The position numbers were made by a program, and so were the translations under genes. The notes under the pieces were generated by a model, which saw only the letters and a list, made by a program, of their open reading frames with translations, did not search any database and was not told where the DNA came from. A stretch of DNA of 32,004 bases from Flavobacterium sp. NKUCC04_CG (GTDB lineage: Bacteria > Bacteroidota > Bacteroidia > Flavobacteriales > Flavobacteriaceae), in assembly GCF_019345525.1 (NCBI RefSeq), contig NZ_JAHKRA010000026.1:1-32004 (forward strand). Direction: 5' to 3'. Positions 14,544-24,098 of the stretch are shown in pieces (positions within the stretch are counted from its first letter, which is position 1; each line of letters starts with the position of its first letter).

Positions 14544-15155
14544 ATGTTAATTATAGGAATAGCAGGAGGTACAGGAAGTGGAAAAACCACCGTAGTACAT
14601 CAGATAATGAATGAATTACCCGGAGCAGAAGTAGGCATTATTTCTCAAGACTCATATTATAAAGCCACGGATAATTTAAATTTTGATGAGCGTGCTTTGA
14701 TCAATTTTGACCACCCTCGATCTATTGATTTCAATCTATTAACAGAACATTTAAAAGAGCTCAAAGCTGGGAACAGTATTAATCAACCGGTCTATTCCTT
14801 TGTTAAGCACAACAGAACAGACGATTATGTACTTACCCATCCGAGAAAGGTGATGATTGTTGAAGGAATCCTTATATTAGCCAATCAGGAATTGAGAGAC
14901 ATCTTTGATATTAAGATATTTGTGCATACGGACTCAGACGAGCGTTTGATCCGTCGTTTAAAACGCGACATAGCGGATAGAGGCCGTGACATGGAAGAGG
15001 TATTAAATCGTTATCAGACCACTTTAAAGCCGATGCATGAACAATTTATTGAACCGTCTAAGGCATTTGCAGATATCATTATACCTTATGACACTTATAA
15101 TACCGTTGCCATTGATATGGTTCGAACAGTGATCAACCAAAAAATAGCCTACTAA
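14544..15155 (+). CDS. udk: Uridine kinase
   Basis: A 203-residue P-loop kinase that phosphorylates uridine and cytidine in pyrimidine salvage. The Walker A motif GGTGSGKTT is at residues 8-16. ISQDSYY, NFDHPRSID, PVYSFVKHNR and VEGILIL are the conserved nucleoside- and magnesium-binding segments, and RRLKRDIADRGRD is the lid. The length is normal for the bacterial family. It is the first gene of a tight four-gene operon; the DivIC/FtsB-like gene begins two bases after its stop. Confidence 0.95.
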   Translation: MLIIGIAGGTGSGKTTVVHQIMNELPGAEVGIISQDSYYKATDNLNFDERALINFDHPRSIDFNLLTEHLKELKAGNSINQPVYSFVKHNRTDDYVLTHPRKVMIVEGILILANQELRDIFDIKIFVHTDSDERLIRRLKRDIADRGRDMEEVLNRYQTTLKPMHEQFIEPSKAFADIIIPYDTYNTVAIDMVRTVINQKIAY

Positions 15156-15157
15156 CT

Positions 15158-15496
15158 ATGGAGGAAGAAATCGAAAAAAAGAAGAGAAAATTCCAATTCC
15201 CCAAATTGCTGAGAAATCGCTTTTTTCTGGTAGGTCTTTTTTTTATCATTTGGATGCTTTTTATCGATAATTACTCGTTTTTAGAACATCGTGTTCTCAA
15301 CAAGATTACCGATGATCTCGAAAACAATAAAACGTATTTTCAAGATGAGATAATCCGTGACCAAAGAGCTATAAAGCTATTAAAAAACGGTGAGGCTACG
15401 GAAAAATATGCCCGAGAAAAGTATTATATGAAGCGCGACAATGAAGATATTTATATCATAGAGTTTGACAGTTTAAATACTGCCACAACTCCATAA
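15158..15496 (+). CDS. Septum formation initiator family protein (DivIC/FtsB-like)
   Basis: A 112-residue single-pass membrane protein. A basic cytoplasmic tail (EEEIEKKKRKFQFPKLLRNR) is followed by a transmembrane helix at about residues 23-41, then a periplasmic coiled-coil segment (HRVLNKITDDLENNKTYFQDEI) and the family's C-terminal LLKNGEATEKYAREKYYMKRDNEDIY. This matches FtsB/DivIC proteins, which join FtsL and FtsQ in the divisome and help activate septal peptidoglycan synthesis. It sits between udk (2-nt gap) and mutA (10-nt gap), so its expression is probably linked to both. Confidence 0.92.
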   Translation: MEEEIEKKKRKFQFPKLLRNRFFLVGLFFIIWMLFIDNYSFLEHRVLNKITDDLENNKTYFQDEIIRDQRAIKLLKNGEATEKYAREKYYMKRDNEDIYIIEFDSLNTATTP

Positions 15497-15506
15497 AATT
15501 ACCCTT

Positions 15507-16883
15507 ATGACGAAAAAATTATTTGAAGATTTTGAAAAAGTTTCTTCTAAAGAGTGGAAAAATCTGATTCAATACGAACTCAAAGGAGCCGACTATAACG
15601 ACACTTTGGTTTGGGAAAGTCTGGAAGGAATAAAAGTACGTCCCTTTTACCATTTTGACGATACGCAAATACCGCAGCCGATACCAACATCGATATCGAA
15701 TTTTAGCATTCTCCAAGATATCTTTGTTTTTGATGTGGATAAATCGATTTCAAGAGCGTTAAAAACCTTAGAACGTGGAGCGGAAGTACTGCGTTTTACT
15801 GTCGAAGATAAAAGTCTTAATCTGGAGTTGTTGCTGGCATCCTTACCTATAGAAACCGTAGAAATCTTTTTGTCTTTAGGTTTTTTAGATTTGGAATACA
15901 TTCAAAAAATTAATGCAATTGCTATAAACCGCAACGCAACGATTTGGATTCAAGTAGATCCTATTGCCCAATTGGCAAAAGATGGTAACTGGTATTCCAA
16001 TCTTGACCGTGATTTTAAAATTTTAAACAACTTATACCAAACCAACTTAAAGGTCCATCTACTCAGCGTTGATAGTTCTTTATATCAGAACGCAGGTGCT
16101 AATATGGTGCAGCAAATAGCATACACCTTAGCCCATGCCAACGAATATTTGAATCGTATAGAAAACAACCCTGGTCCGTTATTAATTGAAGTAGCTGTGG
16201 GTACTAATTACTTCTTTGAGATTGCCAAATTGCGCGCCTTGCGTTGGTTGCTTCAGCTAGTTGGAAAAGAGTATCAAGCCGATTTTAGCTTTAAAATATT
16301 AGCCTCCCCTACCAAGCGCAATAAAACCATCTACGATTATAACGTCAATATGTTGCGCACCACTACAGAATGTATGAGTGCTATATTAGGTGGCGCAGAT
16401 GTAGTGACCAACTTACCTTATGATGCCTTATACCATAAAGACAATGAATTTGGCGATCGCATTGCGCGAAATCAATTATTGATTTTAAAGCAAGAGAGTT
16501 ACTTTGACATTGTAGATAATCCGGCTGAAGGTTCGTATTATATTGAAAACCTAACCCAACAATTAGCGGAGAAAGCCTTAGAATTATTTAAGGACATTGA
16601 AGCTAATGGAGGATTTATTACACAACTTATTGAAGGTACGGTACAACGTAAAATCAATGAAAGTGCTCAGAAGGAACAAACGCTATTTGACAGCGGTAAG
16701 GAAACCCTTTTAGGAACCAATAAATATCCCAATCCTCAAGATAAAATGGCTCATGATTTAGAGCTATTCCCGTTTGTAAAATCCAATCCACGTAAAACCT
16801 TAATCGTACCTATTATCGAGAGGCGATTAGCTGAGAATCTGGAACAGCAACGATTGGAAGCTGAAAAAAACAACGCGCAATAA
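15507..16883 (+). CDS. mutA: Methylmalonyl-CoA mutase small subunit
   Basis: A 458-residue small (beta) subunit of the heterodimeric adenosylcobalamin-dependent mutase that interconverts succinyl-CoA and (R)-methylmalonyl-CoA. The N-terminus LFEDFEKVSSKEWKNLIQYELKGADYNDTLVW is typical of MutA. The barrel domain includes VAVGTNYFFEIAKLRALRWLL and RTTTECMSAILGGADVVTNLPYD. It ends without a cobalamin-binding domain, as expected of the non-catalytic subunit in Bacteroidota. mutB follows after 9 nt. The pair serves propionate production or use and odd-chain or branched amino-acid breakdown. Confidence 0.95.
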   Translation: MTKKLFEDFEKVSSKEWKNLIQYELKGADYNDTLVWESLEGIKVRPFYHFDDTQIPQPIPTSISNFSILQDIFVFDVDKSISRALKTLERGAEVLRFTVEDKSLNLELLLASLPIETVEIFLSLGFLDLEYIQKINAIAINRNATIWIQVDPIAQLAKDGNWYSNLDRDFKILNNLYQTNLKVHLLSVDSSLYQNAGANMVQQIAYTLAHANEYLNRIENNPGPLLIEVAVGTNYFFEIAKLRALRWLLQLVGKEYQADFSFKILASPTKRNKTIYDYNVNMLRTTTECMSAILGGADVVTNLPYDALYHKDNEFGDRIARNQLLILKQESYFDIVDNPAEGSYYIENLTQQLAEKALELFKDIEANGGFITQLIEGTVQRKINESAQKEQTLFDSGKETLLGTNKYPNPQDKMAHDLELFPFVKSNPRKTLIVPIIERRLAENLEQQRLEAEKNNAQ

Positions 16884-16892
16884 GGACTAACT

Positions 16893-19016
16893 ATGAGAAA
16901 GAATTTACAACACTTACAACTGGATGTTTTACCAGCAGGAGAATCGGTTTCGTCCGCTTTTACTACAGCTGAAGGCATTGAAGTTAAAGAAAAATATACG
17001 TCGCAAGACATCGAAAATCTCGAACACATAGGTTTTGCCGCTGGATTTGCTCCCAATTTAAGAGGTCCCTATGCAACCATGTATGTTCGCAGACCGTGGA
17101 CAGTACGTCAATATGCAGGATTTTCTACAGCAGAAGAAAGTAATGCTTTTTACAGGCGAAATTTGGCCGCAGGTCAAAAAGGACTATCGGTCGCTTTTGA
17201 TTTGGCAACACATCGCGGTTATGATTCCGATCATGAACGGGTAGTGGGCGACGTTGGAAAAGCAGGAGTCGCTATAGACAGTGTTGAGGATATGAAGATT
17301 TTATTCGATCAAATTCCACTAGATGAAATGTCTGTTTCGATGACGATGAATGGTGCCGTTTTACCGATAATGGCTTTCTATATAGTTGCGGCAATTGAAC
17401 AAGGAGTGGATCCAAAATTGTTGTCTGGTACTATTCAAAATGATATTTTAAAAGAATTCATGGTTCGAAATACTTATATATATCCGCCTACACCTTCGAT
17501 GAAGATAATTGCGGATATCTTTGAGTACACCAGTAGAAATATGCCTAAATTCAATTCGATTTCGATTTCGGGTTATCATATGCAAGAAGCAGGTGCTACC
17601 GCAGACATTGAACTGGCCTATACATTAGCCGATGGTTTGGATTATATTCGAACAGGATTGGCAGCAGGGATGAAAATTGACGAATTTGCACCTCGTCTTT
17701 CATTCTTTTGGGCTATTGGTATGAATCACTTTATGGAAATTGCCAAAATGCGCGCCGGCAGAATGCTGTGGGCCAAATTACTATTACCATTTAATCCGAG
17801 CAGCGATAAATCTCTGGCCTTGAGAACACATTGTCAAACTTCGGGATGGAGTTTAACTGAACAAGACCCCTTTAACAATGTGGCTCGTACCTGTATAGAA
17901 GCTTCGGCTGCTGCTTTTGGAGGAACCCAGTCCTTACACACCAACGCTTTGGATGAGGCCATTGCTTTACCTACCGACTTTTCGGCACGTATTGCGAGAA
18001 ATACACAAATTTTCTTACAAGAAGAAACCAAAATCACTAAAACAGTTGACCCTTGGGCAGGTAGTTTTTATGTAGAACACCTAACTCATGAAATTGCACA
18101 TAAAGCTTGGGCATTAATTGAAGAGGTAGAAGCCTTAGGTGGTATGACTAAAGCTATCGAAGCAGGAATTCCTAAATTGAGAATCGAAGAGGCTGCGGCG
18201 CGCAAGCAAGCGCGTATTGATAGCGGTCAGGATACGATTGTAGGAGTTAACAAATACCGTTTAGAAAAAGAAGATCCCCTACATATTTTAGAAGTAGATA
18301 ACGAAACGGTTAGAAAACAACAATTGGAACGTTTGGCGCATATCAAGGCCACACGAGACCCTGTAAAAGTAAAAGAATCTTTAGCAAAATTAACGGCAGC
18401 TGCCCAATCGGGAAAAGGCAATTTACTGGAGTTGGCCGTTGAAGCCGCAACACATCGCGCAACTTTGGGAGAGATAAGTGATGCACTTGAAGAAATTTTT
18501 GGTAGATTTAAGGCACAAATTAAATCCTTTAGCGGTGTGTATAGTAAAGAGATAAAAAATGATGCTAGTTTTGAAAAAGCAAAGGTTTTAGCAGATAAAT
18601 TTGCTAAGATTGAAGGGCGTCGCCCGCGTATCATGATTGCCAAAATGGGGCAAGACGGACACGATCGCGGTGCTAAAGTAGTGGCAACGGGTTATGCTGA
18701 TGTTGGCTTTGACGTGGATATAGGCCCCCTATTTCAGACACCTGCTGAGGCCGCTAAACAAGCGGTAGAAAATGACGTACATATTCTCGGTGTCTCGTCT
18801 TTAGCTGCTGGTCACAAAACTTTGGTACCTCAAGTTATTCAAGAATTAAAAAATTACGGAAGAGACGACATTATGGTCATAGTAGGCGGAGTTATTCCCG
18901 CTCAAGATTACCAATTTTTGTTTGATACTGGAGCAGTAGCTGTATTTGGTCCAGGTACCAAAATAAGTGAAGCCGCAATTACTATATTAGATATCTTAAT
19001 CGGTGATGCCGAATAA
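16893..19016 (+). CDS. mutB: Methylmalonyl-CoA mutase large (catalytic) subunit
   Basis: A 707-residue catalytic (alpha) subunit. The TIM barrel (about residues 40-540) has [37 protein letters not shown] and [13 protein letters not shown], which line the acyl-CoA channel. The C-terminal domain (about 575-707) binds cobalamin base-off/His-on: Asp588-x-His590-x-x-Gly593 in QDGHDRG, then [13 protein letters not shown] and the closing GPGTKI. All key residues are intact and the length is normal. It is the last gene of the udk-divIC-mutAB operon and is followed by a strong terminator. No meaB or epimerase gene is present in this window. Confidence 0.96.
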   Translation: MRKNLQHLQLDVLPAGESVSSAFTTAEGIEVKEKYTSQDIENLEHIGFAAGFAPNLRGPYATMYVRRPWTVRQYAGFSTAEESNAFYRRNLAAGQKGLSVAFDLATHRGYDSDHERVVGDVGKAGVAIDSVEDMKILFDQIPLDEMSVSMTMNGAVLPIMAFYIVAAIEQGVDPKLLSGTIQNDILKEFMVRNTYIYPPTPSMKIIADIFEYTSRNMPKFNSISISGYHMQEAGATADIELAYTLADGLDYIRTGLAAGMKIDEFAPRLSFFWAIGMNHFMEIAKMRAGRMLWAKLLLPFNPSSDKSLALRTHCQTSGWSLTEQDPFNNVARTCIEASAAAFGGTQSLHTNALDEAIALPTDFSARIARNTQIFLQEETKITKTVDPWAGSFYVEHLTHEIAHKAWALIEEVEALGGMTKAIEAGIPKLRIEEAAARKQARIDSGQDTIVGVNKYRLEKEDPLHILEVDNETVRKQQLERLAHIKATRDPVKVKESLAKLTAAAQSGKGNLLELAVEAATHRATLGEISDALEEIFGRFKAQIKSFSGVYSKEIKNDASFEKAKVLADKFAKIEGRRPRIMIAKMGQDGHDRGAKVVATGYADVGFDVDIGPLFQTPAEAAKQAVENDVHILGVSSLAAGHKTLVPQVIQELKNYGRDDIMVIVGGVIPAQDYQFLFDTGAVAVFGPGTKISEAAITILDILIGDAE

Positions 19017-19022
19017 ACTTAA

Positions 19023-19052
19023 AACACCGATTCACATCGGTGTTTTTTTTTA
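19023..19052 (+). terminator. udk-divIC-mutAB operon terminator
   Basis: AACACCGAT (19023-19031) pairs with ATCGGTGTT (19036-19044) over 9 bp with a TCAC loop and a T run of nine. Confidence 0.9.
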
Positions 19053-19152
19053 AACCTACGCAACCGCTATAGATATAGTGAGATGGTTAACTAAAATCGC
19101 AATTTTACTTCTTTAGCCTACCTATCATAACCATGCTGTAACTGAAATAAAC

Positions 19153-19160
19153 TATCTTTG
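19153..19160 (+). promoter_or_regulatory. -7 box of the DEAD-box helicase gene
   Basis: TATCTTTG matches TAnnTTTG and lies 45 nt upstream of the start codon, implying a 5' UTR of about 38 nt. The -33 element is not obvious. Confidence 0.45.
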
Positions 19161-19204
19161 CAAGATTCAATGATGCTTTTGATAAAAAGCCTACAATTAA
19201 ATAT

Positions 19205-20527
19205 ATGACATTCGAAGAATTATCTCTAAATAAAAGTTTACAACGCGCCTTGATTGATCAAGGATATACCACACCTACTCCTATACAGGAAAAAGCTATT
19301 CCTATTATTTTAAAAGGGGAAGACTTGGTTGGTTGTGCACAAACCGGAACGGGAAAGACAGCAGCGTTTGCTATTCCTATTCTAAATCACTTGCACCACA
19401 TGGTTGGTTCAAGCAAAAAAGCAAAAAAAGTTCGTGCTCTAATCGTTACGCCTACTCGTGAATTGGCTATTCAAATCGGAGAGAACTTTGAACAATACGG
19501 AAAATACACCAACTTAACTCAATTAACGATTTTCGGAGGGGTATCACAAGTCACTCAAGTCGATCAATTAAAAAAAGGAGTAGATATTTTAATCGCAACT
19601 CCAGGCCGTTTATTGGATTTAAACAAACAAGGATTCATCGATTTAGACGATTTGCATTTCTTGGTATTGGACGAAGCCGATCAAATGTTGGATATGGGCT
19701 TTATCAACGATGTTAAAAAAATCGTCAAATTAACGCCAGACAACAGACAAACCTTGCTGTTCTCTGCAACCATGCCTATGGCAATTAGAGAATTGGCAGA
19801 CACCTTATTAAAATCTCCAAAATACGTTACGGTTTCACCGGTTTCTTCTACGGCAGAAACGGTTAAGCAAAAAATCTATTTTGTAAGTAAACTCAACAAG
19901 CGTAAACTGCTATATCACTTAATCAGTGAAGAAAATCTGTCGGGTGTGTTGGTATTTAGTAGAACCAAACACGGTGCGGACAATGTGGTAAAAGCCCTGA
20001 AAAAGCACGGTGTTAAAGCCGAAGCCATTCACGGAGACAAATCGCAATCGGCCAGACAGAGGGTACTTGAAAGTTTTAAGGCAAAAGAAACTACGGTATT
20101 GGTAGCAACAGATATTGCGGCACGTGGAATCGACATTGATCAATTACCTTATGTAATCAATTTTGATTTACCCAATGTTCCAGAGACCTATGTACACCGT
20201 ATTGGTCGTACCGGTAGAGCTGGACATGAGGGAATCGCTCTTTCATTTTGTAGTGCTGATGAAAAACCGTATTGGAAGGATATTTTAAAGCTGACCAATG
20301 TTCATGTAAAAACAGTTGACAATCATCCTTTTCCCTATACAGACGAAGAGCTTAAGGAAGAAGCCCATTCTTCTGCAAATGCGAAGAAAAAACCTGCAAA
20401 TCGCAGTGGTAGCAGACCGAATACGGCAGCAACTGAACCGAAAGCAGAAAAAAAACCCGCAGCAAAAAGCAGTCCGAAATCAAGAAAATCGGCCAGTTCA
20501 AAAGAAAATAAAAAACGTTGGTATTAA
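19205..20527 (+). CDS. rhlE: DEAD-box ATP-dependent RNA helicase (RhlE-type)
   Basis: A 440-residue RNA helicase. The N-terminal Q motif (YTTPTPIQEKAIP), motif I AQTGTGKT (about 45-52), PTRELA, TPGR, motif II DEAD, motif III SAT, and in the second RecA lobe VLVFSRTKHG, ATDIAARGIDID and motif VI HRIGRTGR are all present. After about residue 380 a basic, Lys/Ser/Ala-rich tail (KKKPANRSG through SSKENKKRWY) probably binds RNA. RhlE-type helicases act in ribosome assembly and RNA remodelling, often with cold induction. The stop codon lies in the loop of its own terminator. The RhlE label is by overall resemblance. Confidence 0.93.
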   Translation: MTFEELSLNKSLQRALIDQGYTTPTPIQEKAIPIILKGEDLVGCAQTGTGKTAAFAIPILNHLHHMVGSSKKAKKVRALIVTPTRELAIQIGENFEQYGKYTNLTQLTIFGGVSQVTQVDQLKKGVDILIATPGRLLDLNKQGFIDLDDLHFLVLDEADQMLDMGFINDVKKIVKLTPDNRQTLLFSATMPMAIRELADTLLKSPKYVTVSPVSSTAETVKQKIYFVSKLNKRKLLYHLISEENLSGVLVFSRTKHGADNVVKALKKHGVKAEAIHGDKSQSARQRVLESFKAKETTVLVATDIAARGIDIDQLPYVINFDLPNVPETYVHRIGRTGRAGHEGIALSFCSADEKPYWKDILKLTNVHVKTVDNHPFPYTDEELKEEAHSSANAKKKPANRSGSRPNTAATEPKAEKKPAAKSSPKSRKSASSKENKKRWY

Positions 20528-20540
20528 CCAACGTTTTTTT
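20511..20540 (+). terminator. Terminator enclosing the helicase stop codon
   Basis: AAAAACGTTGG (20511-20521) pairs perfectly with CCAACGTTTTT (20528-20538), followed by more T. The 6-nt loop contains the TAA stop codon, so the last codons of the gene form the 5' arm. Confidence 0.9.
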
Positions 20541-20615
20541 TATGCCTTAACCCGATGAAGAATAGAGACACTAAGTGCCGTGTTGACTTCGCCTTTACCT
20601 TCAACTTTTATATTT

Positions 20616-21239
20616 TTATTGCGTAACCATTTCCGTATTATTTTCATCTATTACACGTAGCCAGCCATATATTCTAGAATTATCTATTTGCCACTTTCCC
20701 TCGAATTTCCTTAATGCATATCTTTCTCTTGTAGCCGCATTAGGCCCTGGATTCTGTTGAATAATCTCTATAGAATCTGTGTAAACTGCTGCAACTATGG
20801 CGACATGCCCAAACCTATTCCAAATAGTAGGACTGTAAACCAACAAATCGTCCGTTTCTGGTGGTAGTACACTCGGATTCTTAAATTGAAGAAGAGCTCT
20901 CTTTTTGTTGACCTCACCATCGGCAAGTTGCTGATCAAAAAAATCTTTCGCATTTCCATAACTGTCGGGCATTCTATGTTGAAAACGCTCAAAATAATAG
21001 CGTTTAACAAATTCTACACATTGGTATTCCAAACCTAGATTATAATTATCAACCGTGAGATTTCGCTTTCCTACATGGTTTACACCACCATTATAATATA
21101 CTCGCACTCCTTTTAAACTATCTATAGCTTGTCCGATAACTTTATCGGGATTATAAAAATACGTTTTACGAATTTGAACACCAAATACAATTAATGCCCC
21201 AACCAAAACAAAAATCACCACTATTTTCTTTAATGACAT
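20616..21239 (-). CDS. CHAP-domain protein, membrane-anchored (probable cell-wall amidase/peptidase)
   Basis: A 207-residue protein with an N-terminal membrane anchor (about residues 5-22, no clear cleavage site) and a CHAP domain of the NlpC/P60 papain-like fold. The catalytic Cys74 is in YQCVEFVKRYY and the His145 in FGHVAIVAAV; a third residue is probably in the EIIQQNPGP strand (158-164). CHAP enzymes cleave peptidoglycan amide bonds or glutathionylspermidine. The close spacing of Cys, PDSYGNAKDF and HVAIV fits the amidase group. The chemistry on wall peptides is inferred. The gene lies alone, 130 bases from the feoB stop on the same strand, with no strong promoter match. Confidence 0.85.
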   Translation of the reverse strand: MSLKKIVVIFVLVGALIVFGVQIRKTYFYNPDKVIGQAIDSLKGVRVYYNGGVNHVGKRNLTVDNYNLGLEYQCVEFVKRYYFERFQHRMPDSYGNAKDFFDQQLADGEVNKKRALLQFKNPSVLPPETDDLLVYSPTIWNRFGHVAIVAAVYTDSIEIIQQNPGPNAATRERYALRKFEGKWQIDNSRIYGWLRVIDENNTEMVTQ

Positions 21240-21371
21240 TTTAATAGATTTAAAACCTAAACACTAAACTAGTACCTTTAATCATATTTTTAGGGTCAGA
21301 TATAGTCTGTTGCTATATACCTCAATAAATCAAGCTAAAATCACCCCAGACTAAAACACCCTCTTTTATTT

Positions 21372-23549
21372 TTATAAGAATTTCCAAAGTTGGGTAATAG
21401 CAAAACAAACAAGGATTCCGTATATGATTGGAAGCACTGTAGCCACCAAAGTCCATTTCGCACTTTTGGTTTCTTTATAAATGGTATAAATTGTAGTACT
21501 GCAAGGATTGTGCAACAAACTAAACAGCATTAAATTGACCCCGGTTAAAGTAGTCCATCCCGCCTGATGTAAGATAGTGCCAATTTCCGCATCAGAAACC
21601 TCAAACATCACTCCCGCACCTGAACCCAAATTGGGATCACCGAGCGTCATTGCGGTCAACATCAATATAGTAGGTATTACAATTTCATTGGCTGGAATTG
21701 CCAATACATAGGCTAAAAGGATAACACCATTAAGTCCAATAATCATTGCTATAGGGTCCAGTGCATGAATCGTTACAACCGCTAAGCTATCTCCCCCTCC
21801 CAGGTGAATATTGCTAATAAGCCAAATAATAGCTCCAGCAGGAGCTGCAAAAACAACAGCTCTCCACAAAACGATGAGTGTTCTATCGATTAACGAAGTA
21901 TAAACCGTTTGCCAAAACTTTGGAGGGCGGTATGGCGGTAGTTCTAAGGTAAAAAAGGAAGATGTTCCCTTAAGCATGGTTTTCGACAACAGCCAAGAAG
22001 TAAAAAAGGTAAACCCAATACCTAAAACCACGATACCAACTACAGCTAAAGTAGAAATGGTATGCGACAAATAAGGTGGGGCTAAAGCACCTATAAAAAT
22101 GGTTCCAATAAGTATTTGCGTGGGCCAACGTCCGTTACACAACGAAAAATTATTGGTGATGATCGCTATTAATTTTTCACGAGGACTGTTGATGATTCTT
22201 GTTGCAACTACTCCAGCAGCATTACAGCCGAATCCCATACTCATGGTTAAGGCTTGCTTTCCGTGTGCACCAGCTTTTTTAAATATTCTGTCTAAATTAA
22301 AGGCAACTCGCGGTAAATACCCGAAGTCTTCTAATAAGGTAAACAAGGGAAAGAAAATCGCCATAGGCGGCAACATGACCGCAACCACCCAAGCCGTAGC
22401 CAAATAAACACCATCAATTAGAAAACCACTTAACCACCAAGGAAATTGCGCATAGGCTGCACCACTTTTTAAAAGGGGATAAACTTGGTCTAACAATAAA
22501 TTAGACAGCATACTAGACGGGTAGTTTGACCCAACAATGGTGAGCCATAAAATAAGACCTAACAACAATAACATAATGGGAAAACCCCATATCTTGCTGG
22601 TTACAACATTGTCAATAGCACGATCTATTCGGAATGAGCGCGGATTTCCTGCTGTAGTCACCGTGCTCTTAACCACTTTAGCTACCTGAGAAAAAAGAGC
22701 TTCTGCTAAATTATCAGCATATTGCATTCCGAGCTCCTCGTTGTATGCTTTAGCTAAGGCAAAGGTCTCTAAAATAGAATCGGCATCAATAACTTCCGAA
22801 AAAGCACCACTTACTAATGCTCTTTTAATACTTTCATCATTTTGAATCAAACGCATAGCCAACCACGAAACACTTGGAAGATCGGGATCCAATGCTAACA
22901 ATTTTTTCGATACAGCCTCAACAGCTCTTTGAGAAGCTACGGGAATTCCAAAAATAGGATTACTTTTAGGTGAGATTTTTCCTGTAGCGATTTGATCAAT
23001 TGCCAACAATAGTTCTTGAATACCTTCTTTATTTCTGGCAGAAGTAGGGATAACAGGCACCCCTAAATCGCGCGATAATGCCCGAACATCAACATCTACA
23101 CCATGACGAGTTGCCTCATCCATCAAGTTCAAACAAACGATGACCTTGGTCGTGATTTGTTGTATTTGAAGCACTAAACTCAAATGGCGATTCAATCGAC
23201 CAGCATCTACTACAACAACTGTTACATCGGGCCTTCCAAACAGTATAAAATCCCGAGCAACCTCTTCGTCTTCCGAAGTGGATAACAAGGAATAAGTTCC
23301 CGGCAAATCAATCAATTTATATTGATGCTCACGGTAAGAAAAACTTCCCTCTGCTCGGGTAACCGTTTTTCCTGGCCAGTTACCTGTATGTTGTTTTAAG
23401 CCCGTTAAAGCATTGAAAATAGTGCTTTTTCCCGTATTGGGGTTTCCCGCTAGAGCTATAGTATAATCGTGTTTTCCCGATAAATCTCCCAATCGACGTA
23501 AATCAGAGGTCGTATTTAAGTCGCAACTATCACAAGCGGTTTTCATCAT
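21372..23549 (-). CDS. feoB: Ferrous iron transport protein B
   Basis: A 725-residue inner-membrane Fe(II) transporter with an N-terminal G domain. G1 is GNPNTGKST (35-43), G3 is DLPG (81-84) and G4 is NLMD. A helical GDI-like spacer follows (about 190-300), then two Gate segments, including PPMAIFFPLFTLLEDFGYLPR and GFGCNAAGVVATRI with NNFSLCNGRWP, whose Cys residues are conserved in the family. The last helices hold ANEIVIPTILM. An N-terminal CDSC (Cys6, Cys9) before the G domain is an extra possible metal site. Its start overlaps the feoA stop as ATGA, so translation is coupled. No feoC is present. Confidence 0.96.
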   Translation of the reverse strand: MMKTACDSCDLNTTSDLRRLGDLSGKHDYTIALAGNPNTGKSTIFNALTGLKQHTGNWPGKTVTRAEGSFSYREHQYKLIDLPGTYSLLSTSEDEEVARDFILFGRPDVTVVVVDAGRLNRHLSLVLQIQQITTKVIVCLNLMDEATRHGVDVDVRALSRDLGVPVIPTSARNKEGIQELLLAIDQIATGKISPKSNPIFGIPVASQRAVEAVSKKLLALDPDLPSVSWLAMRLIQNDESIKRALVSGAFSEVIDADSILETFALAKAYNEELGMQYADNLAEALFSQVAKVVKSTVTTAGNPRSFRIDRAIDNVVTSKIWGFPIMLLLLGLILWLTIVGSNYPSSMLSNLLLDQVYPLLKSGAAYAQFPWWLSGFLIDGVYLATAWVVAVMLPPMAIFFPLFTLLEDFGYLPRVAFNLDRIFKKAGAHGKQALTMSMGFGCNAAGVVATRIINSPREKLIAIITNNFSLCNGRWPTQILIGTIFIGALAPPYLSHTISTLAVVGIVVLGIGFTFFTSWLLSKTMLKGTSSFFTLELPPYRPPKFWQTVYTSLIDRTLIVLWRAVVFAAPAGAIIWLISNIHLGGGDSLAVVTIHALDPIAMIIGLNGVILLAYVLAIPANEIVIPTILMLTAMTLGDPNLGSGAGVMFEVSDAEIGTILHQAGWTTLTGVNLMLFSLLHNPCSTTIYTIYKETKSAKWTLVATVLPIIYGILVCFAITQLWKFL

Positions 23550-23791
23550 GATATCTTTTCTTCTAATTTCTCAATAATAATCATTTGCGCATCTTCCAAT
23601 CGCAAAGAAATTAAAGTATTGTGAATATTGTAAGCTACCGGATCACGTAAAGGACTGATATTTTGAATTTCAATCGCCACTCCTTTGACAAATCCCAAAT
23701 CCAGAAATCGCTGATGTACTTCTGGCAGACAGGCTTTCGAAATGGCAACGATACAGGCTTTCTCACCTTTTTTGAGATCGGATAGATTCAT
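23546..23791 (-). CDS. feoA: Ferrous iron transport protein A
   Basis: An 81-residue cytosolic SH3-like protein that supports FeoB. The pattern LSDLKKGEKACIV, RFLDLGFVKGVAIEI, SPLRDPVAYNIHNTLISLRLEDAQMI is the standard FeoA layout, with the LGF-x-G turn and the final D/E-A-x-x-I strand. It is the first gene of feoA-feoB (4-nt overlap). The promoter at 23820-23846 carries palindromes suited to a metal-dependent repressor, so induction under iron limitation is expected. Confidence 0.95.
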   Translation of the reverse strand: MNLSDLKKGEKACIVAISKACLPEVHQRFLDLGFVKGVAIEIQNISPLRDPVAYNIHNTLISLRLEDAQMIIIEKLEEKIS

Positions 23792-23801
23792 TACAATATT
23801 T

Positions 23802-23846
23802 TTTTGTTATTTAGTCTAACAAAAGTACAAAATTAGATTAATCTAA
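23802..23846 (-). promoter_or_regulatory. feoAB promoter and palindromic operator
   Basis: Minus-strand -7 box TACTTTTG (23820-23827), 28 nt before feoA. A perfect 14-bp palindrome, TTAGATTAATCTAA (23833-23846), fills the space between the -7 and -33 positions. TTAGTCTAA (23811-23819, plus strand) lies at the start site within a larger inverted repeat, TTTTGTTA-N7-TAACAAAA (23802-23824). TTAG/CTAA half-sites recall DtxR/IdeR/MntR-type operators. The regulator identity is an inference. The rest of this 307-base gap holds only the terminator at 23990. Confidence 0.6.
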
Positions 23847-23989
23847 AAAATGGATTTATGTTTTAATTCACTTCCTTTTTTTAAAATAATAGCAAAGGTC
23901 AAAATGACAGTCCATCAATTGCTCCAATAAAAACATTCGTTATATAGTCTTAAAGCTTAAACAACTATATAACTACGAAAAACGAAACG

Positions 23990-24025
23990 CTAAAAAACCG
24001 CTGCAGATTAAAATCTACAGCGGTT
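23990..24025 (-). terminator. Terminator of the lipoprotein gene at 24099
   Basis: On the minus strand AACCGCTG (24018-24025) pairs with CAGCGGTT (23996-24003), with an inner AGAT/ATCT extension and an A/C mismatch, followed by a T run. Confidence 0.85.
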
Positions 24026-24098
24026 CTATTTTATAGCTCTTTTTATCAAATCTAAAATCGTTGAACTGTTTTAAATCCAGTTTTATTCGTCATTTATT

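Noticed and set aside
20316..20558. Plus-strand open frame of 80 codons in the end of the helicase gene
   Set aside because: It is a shifted frame of the helicase's Lys-rich tail and has no signal of its own.
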